Below are positions 22,415 to 35,300 of a stretch of 64,000 bases of DNA, in pieces. The stretch's first letter is position 1. The number at the start of each line of letters is the position of its first letter. The notes beneath the pieces were generated by a model that saw nothing but the letters and a program-made list of their open reading frames with translations, did no database searches and was not told the origin of the DNA. The position numbers and the translations under genes are program-made. Origin of the DNA: Dysidea avara (Eukaryota; Porifera; Demospongiae; Dictyoceratida; Dysideidae); the NCBI RefSeq assembly GCF_963678975.1, contig NC_089279.1, forward strand, positions 24,042,004 to 24,106,003, written 5' to 3'.

Positions 22415-25400
22415 TCAGTACTTCTCCTTAACTACATAAAACGAATCTTTGGAACAGCAGGGTCCAACAAAATCCACACTCTGTATATTAGCAGCCTCCA
22501 ACTTGCTCTTAATCTTTCTGTTCACACAATCTAGGTGGTACCATGATGAGCAGTTGTCACACCCAATCTGAAATTTTTATAGATATAAGAATGATACATA
22601 TGCAGCTACAGAAATCAACTTACCCAAATGCATTTCTTCCTAGCCTTACTTGAACAAGTTCGGCAATATTCACTAATGTCATCTGCATAATTAAAACTAT
22701 ACTAAAACTATGTAATATACAATGGTGTACACATACCAGAGTTACTTAGTATTATTTTAGCCATTTCTATTCTGGTATCAGAAACACTGTTGGCATCTAA
22801 TGATAATGACGAACCATCCAAATATTGCTGAGCAAACTAAACAAGAATTAGGTACACTTATTATATTATGTGCATGAGCATTAGCAAAATGTACCTTCAT
22901 CACATAAACTCCACATGACGAGTTATCCTCTTGGAAGCTATGGGGAATTGATGTTACCTCCCAAGTAAACTTTTGTAGCCAGTAGCCACCATTGAGTTGA
23001 TGGATGCTATATTGACTGGAAAAAAAAAAACAGACAAAAAGCATTAAAGATAAGGCCAACATTTATTTAATAACAGTTTATTAATTCCTTTCTTCCTGTT
23101 ATCTGTCTATTTTATCTGACTAACTTCCATTGTTTTCTAATCCTGTCCAGGACCTTTTGTGGAGTGTTCATGGCTGGATCGATATATAGGATCCGTCTCT
23201 GAAGTGGTTCTACAATCTATACCAAATTAAATAAAGAAAGCAGCACATCTTTCTGTATGCTGACCACTAAGATCCAGTGTTTCTTTTCAAAGCAGTAAGC
23301 TCCAATTAGAGCATTGTACTGGGAAACATCCACCTGCATGGAAAGTTTTGTTCAATCATCAAAATACAATGTATCTAAATAACTTACACGACTCAACACC
23401 TTCTGCCTGTGAATATACATTCCATTGCATATATCATTTACAGCAGACACATCCATCACATACACCTTTCCTTCCTACAGCCGTGTTATGTGAATACAAT
23501 ATAATATTGTGATTCAAAAGCTCACCTTGTTGCTTTTACGAGTGGCAGCTAACATAAATGATGTAATCACCTGCAAAATTAATAAAGTTACCAATCAATA
23601 GACTTGTGCCAATTATAACAGCACAATAGCCTGCAAAAAGCATCCCAATGCAATAGAATGGCATTCAGATTGTGAATGATTGCTTACACCTAGAATAATC
23701 TTTTGGCAAGTTATAAAAACTTTGAAAGGTCCAACAGAGCAGTCATTTAACATTAGCAAAAAAATTCATATACATAGATATAGACATAAACATACTTCAT
23801 CTGTGACCCATCCATTATCATCAATCAACAACAGTATACCATTATCAAAGATTTTATAACTGCCAATTTTGGCCTCCAGTAACATCTGCATCTTCTGTTT
23901 AATTCTTAGTATGCAACCTGTGGAGATATATGCATACACAAATTCATTGATGGCTTACACTATGTACCCACTCAACACCTTACACAATGCACATTTTAGA
24001 GACTATACAAAAATGTGTTAACTTAAATTTTCCAAAATAACTACATATACAAGAGATAATAATATTGATTCACTAACTGCTGAATGTGGTGTGGCATTGC
24101 TATTGGAGTAACTGTATATATGCTTCTAATACTGAACAGCAGCTTTAACCACCCTGTTAAAAATGCAAGCTAAAAGTTATTGATTCACATGCTCAATGGT
24201 TTTGTTAAGTTTTTCAGGATGCTTTTACTCATACCCTTCTTATGATTTTGATCAGCAAAACTTTATCTTGGGTGGAATAGAGCTGAGACTGACGCAGAGC
24301 CACATAATACATTTTATTAGCACAGGTTACATAGCCAGCACACATAATACACATTCTTCCTTAACAATTGATTTTGGTATTATGTACTTAGTTACCATTT
24401 TCCGGCTGGTACAGCAATGTGTCTGTGCTGTGTTAAATGATATATAGCATAGTGTCAGCTATGTCATGGAAACTGTATATTGTACTTTTTCAAATCAACA
24501 CATTGCATTTTTGTAGTTTAAGCAAAACAATAGGGAAGGAAAAAGTGCAGTAAGCCCTACATGCATGTGTACTGTAGCTAGTACAATGCTGTATTTAGAT
24601 GGGGTTTGAGGCTTGCCTAGTATGGCATACAGCTCATGGTTGAATACTAATAAAAATGTCTCAGCTGGCTATTGTAGTGATTTCAAAACTGGGAACCAGT
24701 AGCAACGGTCCTCCTATACATCACAGTATAAGTATGTGTAACTTATAGCAATTTTAGCAACCAACTCCGGCACTTGTAACGAGTAAGGAGCTCTTGGGAG
24801 ACAATTAGCTCAATATTTGTATACGTACGTATGTGTATACTGTATACGTAGTATTAATAGCCTTGAATATATATATATGTGTGTGCCCATGTACTGTACA
24901 TGCATATAATACACAAATACCATACCATCAATTGAAGCCTCCTTATCGATGGTTCTAAGCAATGACACTGATTGGTGTTGCTGTTCTAGCTTTCCTGTGG
25001 ATGTTTCGATTCTTTGAATTGGCTTTATTATTGCCTTGCTATCTGGTTTCAATGATACAAACGTTGTCAAGTCTGCAACTTCAGTGATTTGGTCTATACA
25101 TGTAAAACTGTAGCATACACACAAACATAATTTGAAATAGTATCTGTATACCTGGGATTTTCTTAGTAGATGGTGGTGATACTGGTGTAGCCTGCATTGG
25201 TGGTGGTTTAGTTTCAGCAGGGTCATGAAGTGGGGTGTTGTCTACTTCCTCACTGCTGATGATGTATGTGGTATTTAGGCACCTGATCGGTGAAACTGAT
25301 CGTTCAGTTGACTTGCCAAACAAAGGCTCAGAGACTGAGCTAATGCTGCCAATTGGTGAGATTGTTTTATCTCTTAAGTCCAAACTGGCACCAAACAAAG

Positions 25401-28400
25401 GCTCAGAGAGTGAGCTAAAGCTACTGTGAGCTTGGCTGATTTCAGTATGATTGTCATCATCTATAATAGTGATAATGAAACAAGCATATTATTATTGCAT
25501 GCTGTATACCATAGGAATTCTGGAAGGGCGGCAGTAGTTCATCCTGCATAATAGGGCTTGGTGTTTTATCATCTCCACAAAGCTCTGAAAGTTGCCTTAA
25601 GTCTTCATATTGCGTGGGTGTCGATGATCTCGGGTGCTCGGCTTTAGGTGTTATGCTGCTTTCTGAAACTGTAATAAATATACTTCACTTTTTGAAAGAG
25701 CTTATACATGTATACAGTACCATGCACTGATTCAATGAATTTTAAATAGATATTCAATAATAACATAATGCATTTATTACATATAGTTATTATTTTTAAC
25801 CATCATGTTGGCCACCTTATATTAATAAAGGTGGAAACTTTGATCTTACAAAATCTGCTCAGAATGTTATATATATATATATATATACATCCATCTGTGC
25901 ATCTTTTTTATATATTTACCTCTTTCAACCAGCATTTGGATGATGTCCTGTGCAATCGCACTATGCGGAATTGTAATACATTTCCTCTGTCTTCCATTTT
26001 CTGATGGCTTTAACACTCTATCACTGCATCCCTCCCTAAGGAAGGGAGGTGAGGCTTTGATGTTTCCCCCAACTTCTTTGATGTTTCTTTTGAACTTGGC
26101 CTCATCCAAGCCTGTACAGTGACACTTGAGCAGTGGCAAATGAATGGCTACTGATAGCCTGGCTGGATTTAACTTATTGGCAACTTGTGGACGGAGGAAC
26201 CTTAATATCTGTTAACTAAACTTTAAGCACACCATATGTATAACAGATGTTTACCTCGCATGTTTCCAAATCTTCAATGTCATCAAGTATTTGATTAAGC
26301 ACAGACTGCAATGAACTCTGGGTAGGCTTTAGTAAGCTAGCCACTTCTGGAGCCCATTTCTGTACGAAGAATTGTGTTATCTCTGGAAATGCTATCACTT
26401 CTGGCAGTGAAATGCTGTTGCACAGCTACAGTATACACACACACATAGTAATATGTGTTCTTTAAATTTCTGCACTCACTTCTTCACCAATCCCTAATAA
26501 AAGAGCATAACTCTTTTGAACTCTGAAATCTACTTCAGGTAAGGCTGCGCAAACTAACGGTAGCAAGTCTTTGCTTATATGTGTTTGAAAGTGTGTGGCC
26601 TTTAGTTTATCCCCTATGCTTATTAGAATTCCAATGCTGCTGGATGCATGCTGACAAGCTATTTTAAGTGCATCTTCTTTTTCCCGCTGGCTCAATTCTA
26701 CTGCTCCTTTAAAAAATGGAATATGTATTAATCGTGCAGCATTCCTAAAGGAAAAGAATCACAGGAGTAAAGCCACATATATATTTATTAAAAAACCAAA
26801 CCTGGAGCTTTCAGCAAATGCCTTATTTGATGTGAACAAAAGGGAGGTTCGTGGAGTATTATTTCCTGAACTCGCGGTTGACAATGCAGCACCATTGAAG
26901 AACTGTACCGACAATGTTTCTATGCTGTTTTGTGAGTTTATATCATCAACACCAATCGGAATAGTAGTGATTGCTGCTCGTGAAACTAAAGACGTTGGGG
27001 AAGACTTTCCCACCCGAAAATGTACTACTGCAGCTCCACACAGGCTAAGTGCTGCCCGTAAAGAAGTAGTTTTCCCTACAAGATTATTATTACATTCCAT
27101 ATACCGTTGACAGCAGCTGAATACTTACCTGTTCCAGGTGTCTCGCTGTATGCCAACACCATTGGACATTCAGCCTGCAATGCAATTAGTTCCTCAAAGT
27201 GCATTGCCATGCACATTCCACTTAAAACTTGAAAGAAGCTTTGAAAGTTATCACGAAGGCATTCTTTTGCTGCTTTCAAGAGATTTTGGATTCCCTTTAA
27301 GTACACAATTGTAAACATTGTAACAATGTTATACTCACAATCCTTATAAGTTTACTATATATGGAGCTTGAGATTGTTTTTGTGTCTGAATTAGGGCTTA
27401 AATTGGTTGTTATAATTATTGTGATAAATTATGTAACACTCAGTTTGTTTCAGTGCTTTTTATTAATGCAATCATACTGTAGATGTTACACTTGTTAGTG
27501 TACTTTTTGTACACATGATGTACACATGTACATGTGAATCACACAATTGCAGTAACAATGTGCTATTTTATTGTACACAGCATAGTGCACTTACACATGC
27601 AGAATAGCTAACTGCATTTTGTCACTTAAAGCATGATGTGCATGCATGTTGACAATTATAGATAATTACACAACAGATTCTAGTTATACAGGGGAGAGAA
27701 TATACACCTATAAATTAAGGACATTATGGAGTTACTAATGTCATGAAGCCTGTCCATGCATAGAACATAGCCTTAACACTTGAAAGTACCATTCAACCGA
27801 CTTTTCTCTAATACAAGTAGAAGTGTGACTAAAGGAAAGAAGAACTGATTGCACAAAATTGTTTCAGAATCTGGACATAGTGTCTTGCCTTGTCTATATC
27901 ATACTTTGTGAACTCTTGGTAAAAGTTATGACTTAACTACATGTAATTACTCTAATTATATGGCACAAACTTGTGTCTGCAACGGTAAAGCAATCGGCAA
28001 CGGTACAAGTCTTTGATCATCCACAGCATCTCTCTTTATTGCATAATCCTCATACCAATAAAATGGAAGGTCGTCTTTGTCAAGTAATTCTCCCTTGCTA
28101 TTAATCTGTGTTTCAGGTCCCAAAACCCATACATCACTATTGGGTTGTAGTCCTAACGCTGAAACTAATGTTCTGCTCTTGAAAGAACTGCTAGCACGAA
28201 AGCTGCTGCATCGCTGGAAAATGTATCTGCTCCATAATGTATCCTTGCATCTGACATGCTGTACCCCTTTCAGAGTTCTGCTAGCAGCTTTCGTGAAACT
28301 TCGAAGTGTAGAGGCATCCTCATTAGTGACGAAGCATTCTCTGTAATATAACATGCGTGATAACAACAAATGTAAGGCAATTAACAAGAGCCACGCTATA

Positions 28401-29198
28401 ATAGATATAAAATAATATAAACTGATAGCTCAATCCACACTATGATTTTTAACATATGAATGAATTCATTATATGTTTCACCTAGAATTGTCCAGCCAGT
28501 TAAACAATATTTACAAACCTATACAGCCATGAGACACTCCTTTAAAGAGATCATATGATTAGATATTTTTCGGAGCTTTCGAAATTCCTGACCTACGCAC
28601 AATATCTGTGGAACATCAAAACATTAATTTGTCATGGCCTTGTCTCATTTCTTTTGAGCAGTGGAGATCACAAGGTATAGTTTATGCTAAGGCATTTCCA
28701 TGTCAGCAAGCCACAAACTAATAATACAATCAACACCTCTCTGTTTGCAAGTGAACAAAAGAGGTGTTGGGTAGGTCAGAAACTAATAATATTATCATAC
28801 CAAGTTATCATACATACACTATCAATTTTTTAGCTGAGTTTAAGTGGGGTATAGCTATATACAGATATAAATCACATTACATGCATGCGGTATCATGACA
28901 GATAGGTTCTGAAGCCAGGCATACATACACAAAAGAGCCATGTATGCAACATCTAGCTATACAGCAGACAACCTATAGCTATACCCTGCACTGTTAAAAT
29001 ACCATACCTTTCGTCTCCATGGATAACTTTAATTTTGTATAAAAATCCGTCTAATTGAGTGTAGATTCCGGGAGGAGATGAGATAGCGCTAACTACCTCA
29101 AAGGAATAATTTGTAAACTGAATGAACTCTCCATTCTTGTTTTCTCCCACTTGACCATCTACCGTCACCAGTCTTCCACTCACAGTCGTTCGAGGCAT
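22415..29198 (-). CDS. P-loop ATPase-Ulp1 protease-PHD finger protein, 19 exons
   Basis: Exons (minus strand): 29198-29008, 28340-27971, 27294-27129, 27075-26802, 26744-26480, 26425-26255, 26208-25920, 25668-25510, 25460-25152, 25093-24926, 23917-23796, 23570-23526, 23474-23388, 23333-23265, 23216-23125, 23015-22895, 22836-22737, 22682-22624, 22567-22415. All borders are GT-AG and all phases agree, giving about 1069 residues with no stop. Residues about 190-335 form a P-loop ATPase (Walker A-like SETPGTGKTTS near 240; Walker B-like IPIGVDD; FNGA; sensor-like LLFTSN), resembling DUF927-type NTPases. A helical region follows, then a Ser/Pro linker (about 580-790) with a duplicated SSxSEPLFG motif. 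Residues about 800-1000 are a Ulp1/C48 cysteine protease with H891 (KKHW), D908 (YIDP), Q954 and C960 (DNSSCGVY). Residues about 1003-1055 form a PHD finger (YCRTC..IGCDNCSSWYHLDC..CC). It probably cleaves SUMO-type conjugates and reads chromatin for its transposon. The exon 2, 3 and 14 borders are the least canonical. Confidence 0.8.
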
Positions 29199-29362
29199 TT
29201 TTCCACGCTGCGTTAACGTTTGACACTGCAACTATAGGCGACAGTTCAAGAAAATGCAAATGCGCATGTCCAAGGTAAGTATGAAAGACGCATGCGCGAT
29301 CAATACTCACGTGCCCGTGTACATGTATAGTACATGATTGTATAATTTAATACACCTGTAAT
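29199..29362. promoter_or_regulatory. Shared bidirectional promoter of the ATPase-Ulp1 and KDZ genes
   Basis: Only 164 bp separate the two divergent start codons. The stretch holds ATGCGCATG (about 29257) and GCATGCGCG (about 29290), resembling half or whole NRF1-type palindromes, and an E-box CACGTG (about 29310). There is no obvious TATA box at the usual spacing. Shared control of the two genes is inferred from the layout. Confidence 0.5.
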
Positions 29363-32300
29363 ATGTCAACACCGTCACGTCGTGGGAAGAAGCGAAAGTT
29401 AACTGCTGCGTTAGATGCATTGTCTTCCAGTGGATATAAAGATGGAATGGGCTCCAGTCAGTCGGGAAAGTCTCTAGAACCACTAATCTTGATCGATAAG
29501 AAAACTGACGATTTACCCGCCCCGGGCCAATTTTTTTTTGGGCCCACTTCTGACTTAGAAAATTTTTCTCATTTGGTGAACTTACCGTTTTTGTTTGTTT
29601 TACGTAAAGTCACATTACTCAGGGGGTTGGTGAATCTCGGGGACAAAACCCTTGAATCAACCCAGCTGGCATGGGTTCCTGGGGGTTCTTCTTCTCAAGT
29701 GATGTAGCGAAGTCAAGGAGCGAATTATACAGGCAGCTAGTTTTACTAGGTGAAGATTTCCTTTGCCATCTCACAACACACGAGATGACTGAAACAGATT
29801 CGCCATGGGCTGAACTTGCTGGGAGTGGAGGAAATGAAGGCTATAAGAACATGAAATAGTGAACACCGAATATATCCGGCTATATGGTATGATAGTGTAA
29901 ACTGCAATTGTTGGTTAGTTGGATTTCCTGAGACTACACGAGTAGCTATCTTCATTTGATATGCCAGTATGTCAGCCATTCAGTGTCCAGTTCAGTCGAG
30001 GGTTCAGCTTGGTGACCCCACAAAAAGCACAGCTAAGTTTGCATCATTTACTCAGGTGAACTGGCAGGGAAGCACTCATTTTTGTGGGCCCACTTCTGAG
30101 TTAGAAAATTTTTACATTTTGTGAATTTACCGTTAAATTTTGTTTGTTTATGGAAGTCACATTGTTCAGGCATAGATTATATATTCTCCACCTAGGGAAT
30201 ATATAATCTATGGCTTGCCATTTTCTAATCCTTTTAGTGTGCACATGCAGTACTAGTTTCAGTAGTAGGTGTTCTAGAAGCAGTTCCGTTGGGAGCTATA
30301 ACATAATTATACCATTATTCCATTGTAATCCAATACTATAGTGCTGCTGTGGTGAAGCTTTATGTTTACTAAAGGAGATTGGTCATGCATCATAGCCCTG
30401 GGCATGTCTATGCTTGTATTACTGTATGTTAAAGTGGTGCTGCTAATCACGTATTTGAATAATTGTTATGTGGTTGGCATATTTGATGACACAATGTGTG
30501 TTAATATTGCTCATTGTTTCAAATTGTCACAGGGATGCACTGATATAGAGCAGATTACTCAGGAGACACTGGAACTGAAGGCAAAGACCTGCTTCAAGGT
30601 AGGCATCCTGATGACACAGCTGAAAGAGGAGCTAAAGAACGAGACAGGTATCACCAAATAGCCGAGCTTAACCTTGCAGTGTAAGGGGGTGGGGCTAGAC
30701 TGATGATAGTCATGTGAGACAGAGATAGTATTTAGTGGTTTTCTACAATGTTGCAAAACAACTTGCTAATCTCAAAAACATTGTTGTTCCCAGAGCATCC
30801 TGCTACCGATAACCCTAATGTGTAAATAGTCATTAGGGGGAGAGTAGTAAAGCTGTTACTAGTTGGTGGAACATTTCTTGAGACTTGTAGCGGTGTGAAG
30901 TTGTTTTTGTTGTTGTCGTTGTACAGGGGAATGTGTCACTGAAGGAACAAGAAGAAGTAGCAAGTTAGTAAGTGAAGAAGCCAGTGAGTATAATCTGTTA
31001 TTGTGACTTAACTTGGCTGGTCTCACTACAGTGTAGTGTATGGCAAACGGACATTGATTTTGGGTCAAAATTTGTGGACTTTTTAAGTGGGTGGTTACGT
31101 TGTGCAAGTCACACTTTGTTTACCACAAGGCTACACTGTATGTGAGGAGGGAGAGGTGCACAAACAACAGACAGCAGTGAAAGTGGTCATCACACAAGGG
31201 GACACAGATAAGAAGGTGTGTACTCTGTTGTCATGTGACATCACATGAGCTTATATGACATCATCACAGGAGCTAGAAGACAAGATCCATCTGCTACAAT
31301 AACTGGAAGAAGCTCAAAAGAAAATGGTAATTAGCATTGACGTCTTTAAACTTCGAGCTATTCTGATTGGTTGTTAGGAAGTGAGAGCTAGTCAGGTACA
31401 ACAGATGATGACTTGAATTAGACAACAAAAAGAGGTACGTGATCTTATCATTTCTGTGTGATACAGTGGAACTTCTCTTCCTTTGTGCTGGTGTAAACTA
31501 TAAAGTATAATTAGTCTCACGCATATCTTGTATAGAGGGGTTCTGCTGTAGTGTTTTAGGTGTTGTGTGGCTGTAATATAATGAGTGAACCCACTATGAC
31601 AATTACGGTCATGTCACTAGGCCAAGAGTTGTAAGACCACTTCAATATAGTGACCTTGTCAAGTATCTAGGTCCCAAACACAACTGAGATGTACTTCATG
31701 ACCTCATTTATAACACCACCTCAATATACAGTCCGTGTCAAGTAATAGGTCCCAATTGGTGTCTAACTTGGTCCGTTGTTGGGACATGAAAACTCATGTA
31801 CTGTATTGATGACCACTCTATGATATGTTTATTGTGGCAGCAGTTGGTTTGTTAGTAGTGCTATTTGGGAAGGCTATGATAAAAAGAATTTTTTTGTGGT
31901 TGTTTTCAACTATACTATAAGCTAACAAAGCCATTGTCTAGCAAATCATTTTGTGCAGCATATCAATACTGTTGCAACTGCTGTGACATATCGCATGGTA
32001 CAAAATAAAGGTGATATGTGGGAACCGTTACTTGTGTATTATCTTGTGAGGTCATGTGATCTTGTCACAGGTGTTGACTGTGGTATTTCATAATGAGATG
32101 AATTGTATGGCACTATCACCATGATGACAACTTCAAAGATACTGGTATGATAAGTTGTGTGATTTTTTCACACAATCATTTGTGCCACTCCGTTGTTAGG
32201 CAAGGCTAACATTACTGTGGACACCTCAACTAGTCCAACACGAAATGTAGCTACCCTGATTTATGTGACATGTTGCCATAGTGATAGCTGTTACAACACA

Positions 32301-35300
32301 AGGTTTGCATGACAACAGCATACTACTGTATCACATTTCCGCCATTGTAACAGGCCTACCAAATTATCATAATTGAAGCCTTACTACAGAGCCCAGTGGG
32401 AGTGGTGGTACGGACCATAAAGGTGGGTGTGGTGATGTGTTGTTACCATCTTGGTGTGTGTTGTGAGGGCCATGTACTTCTCCAGCCTCAGAATGGCTGT
32501 GTTGTCAAGGGGATAAGTGAAGCATTTATTGACTATAACAAAGTGTCCACCCACATGATCAAAGCTGCTGCAGAACAGGTGAGCACCGACCACATTCACA
32601 CAACTATTATTGTTGCCATGGTTACACAAAGGAGCATCATCACAAACTACAATTGTGATGTTACCGTCTTAAAGAGTTCTACTTCATCAGTGAAGAAAAC
32701 TAATGACACCATGGCAACCAGTGGCATGTACAAGTGAGCACGTGCTACAGTATGTAACCAGTCATGTCCATTTATCTGTCTGTCTTTCCGTCCATCACAG
32801 GACAAACCTATACTGAGTCTACTGGCATTCAAGAAACACCTCAGATCATTATTTAACACAATATTTAAATTTGAGTCAGTGTACAATACATAATATTATA
32901 TTGTAAGAAATGTCATCCTTGTAAGTATAACAAAACATGCAACACAAACACATGGTTTACTTGTGCATGTCATCATTGGGATTAAATAATCCGTCCTGTA
33001 CAAGATACATAAAGGTTCACTATCTGTCCATCATCATCCTTATAAACATATCAGTCACCTTAAGTTCATTAATCCACCAGTCTGTAACAGAATTTCATAG
33101 CTGGGAACTTCAATTCTCTGTTGGAAACAAGTGATAGTAAATAGAAAATTTTGGCTTAGATAGCAAGGAGGGTGCACCATTAATCATTATTGTCAAGCCG
33201 ATTAACAAACCAATCTGATATGGTAGTATAATATATATATATAGGTCCTTCCTCTAACAATTTGTTCTTCAGATTCATTATAAAGTGACTGTGATAGTTC
33301 AATCAATTGTTGACATCACATAAACAGGAATGCCACTGTGAGTAAACTGCAAATGTTGAATGGGGAAATTTGCATGGATAACTGCCAATCTGTGAAATTA
33401 AATTTTGTGAACCCCCACCCCCCTGCAAAACCCTGCTCTATAGCAATGGCATGCACACATTAGCAGTGACAACTAGGTGTCATGAGAACAGGTACAGTTA
33501 TGTCATACTAGATATGTATATGTAAAAGCCACATACATGTTGTATGTTATCACACTTAATGAACATTGTCAAATGACCGCCACACAGTTGCATTACAAGA
33601 ACATACCCCAAAGTCAGACGATGTACTTTTTGCAGATAAGCAAAAATACACAACAGCAATCTTTTTGTACTGGAACCAGTACTTTCTGATGATGCCTATA
33701 CAGGTATTGATGATGATGTATTATTACAAATACTCTTACTATCCACTTGAGGATCTTATATGGTGAGTGTTCTCATAGATAGTATATGTATATAACCAAG
33801 ATATAACTAAGACTTGTGAAGTGTGTTTCTTGAATGTCAGTAGTCAAGATTAGTCCTGTGATGACAGACAGTTAAATGGACAATTGGACATGACTGGTTA
33901 CATACTGTAGCATGTGCTCACTTGTACATGCCACTGGTTACCATGGTGTCATTAGTTTTCTTCACTGATGAAGTAGAACTCTTTAAGACGGTAACATCAC
34001 AATTGTAGTTTGTGATGATGCTCCTTTGTGTAACCATGGCAACAATAATAGTTGTGTGAATGTGGTTGGTGCTCACCTGTTCTGCAGCAGCTTTGATCAT
34101 GTGGGTGGACACTTTGTTATAGTCAATAAATGCTTCACTTATCCCCTTGACAACACAGCCATTCTGAGGCTGGAGAAGTACATGGCCCTCACAACACACA
34201 CCAAGATGGTAACAACACATCACCACACCCACCTTTATGGTCCATGCCACCACTCCCACTGGGCTCTGTAGTAAGGCTTCAATTATGATAATTTGGTAGG
34301 CCTGTTACAATGGCGGAAATGTAATACAGTAGTATGCTGTTGTCATGCAAACCTTGTGTTGTAACAGCTATCACTATGGCAACATGTCACATAAATCAGG
34401 GTAGCTACATTTCGTGTTGGACTAGTTGAGGTGTCCACAGTAATGTTAGCCTTGCCTAACAACGGAGTGGCACAAATGATTGTGTGAAAAAATCACACAA
34501 CTTATCATACCAGTATCTCTGAAGTTGTCATCATGGTGATAGTGCCATACAATTCATCTCATTATGAAATACCACAGTCAACACCTGTGACAAGATCACA
34601 TGACCTCACAAGATAATACACAAGTAACGGTTCCCACATATCACCTTTATTTTGTACCATGCAATTTGTCACAGCAGTTGCAACAGTATTGATATGCTGC
34701 ACAAAATGATTTGCTAGACAATGGCTTTGTTAGCTTATAGTATAGTTGAAACACCCACAAAAAAATTCTTTTTATCATAGCCTTCCCAAATAGCACTACT
34801 AACAAACCAACTGCTGCCACAATAAACATATCATAGAGTGGTCATCAATACAGTACATGAGTTTTCATGTCCCAACAACGGACCAAGTTAGACACCAATT
34901 GGGACCTATTACTTGACACGGACTGTATATTGAGGTGGTGTTATAAATGAGGTCATGAAGTACATCTCAGTTGTGTTTGGGACCTAGATACTTGACAAGG
35001 TCACTATATTGAAGTGGTCTTACAACTCTTGGCCTAGTGACATGACCGTAATTGTCATAGTGGGTTCACTCATTATATTACAGCCACACAACACCTAAAA
35101 CACTACAGCAGAACCCCTCTATACAAGATATGCGTGAGACTAATTATACTTTATAGTTTACACCAGCACAAAGGAAGAGAAGTTCCACTGTATCACACAG
35201 AAATAATAAGATCACGCACCTCTTTTTGTTGTCTAATTCAAGTCATCATCTGTTGTACCTGACTAGCTCTCACTTCCTAACAACCAATCAGAATAGCTCG

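Noticed and set aside
32396-34259. Pair of 113-codon genes on opposite strands
   Set aside because: They are mirror copies in the two MULE arms that read through an exon relic and its intron. No independent coding signal.
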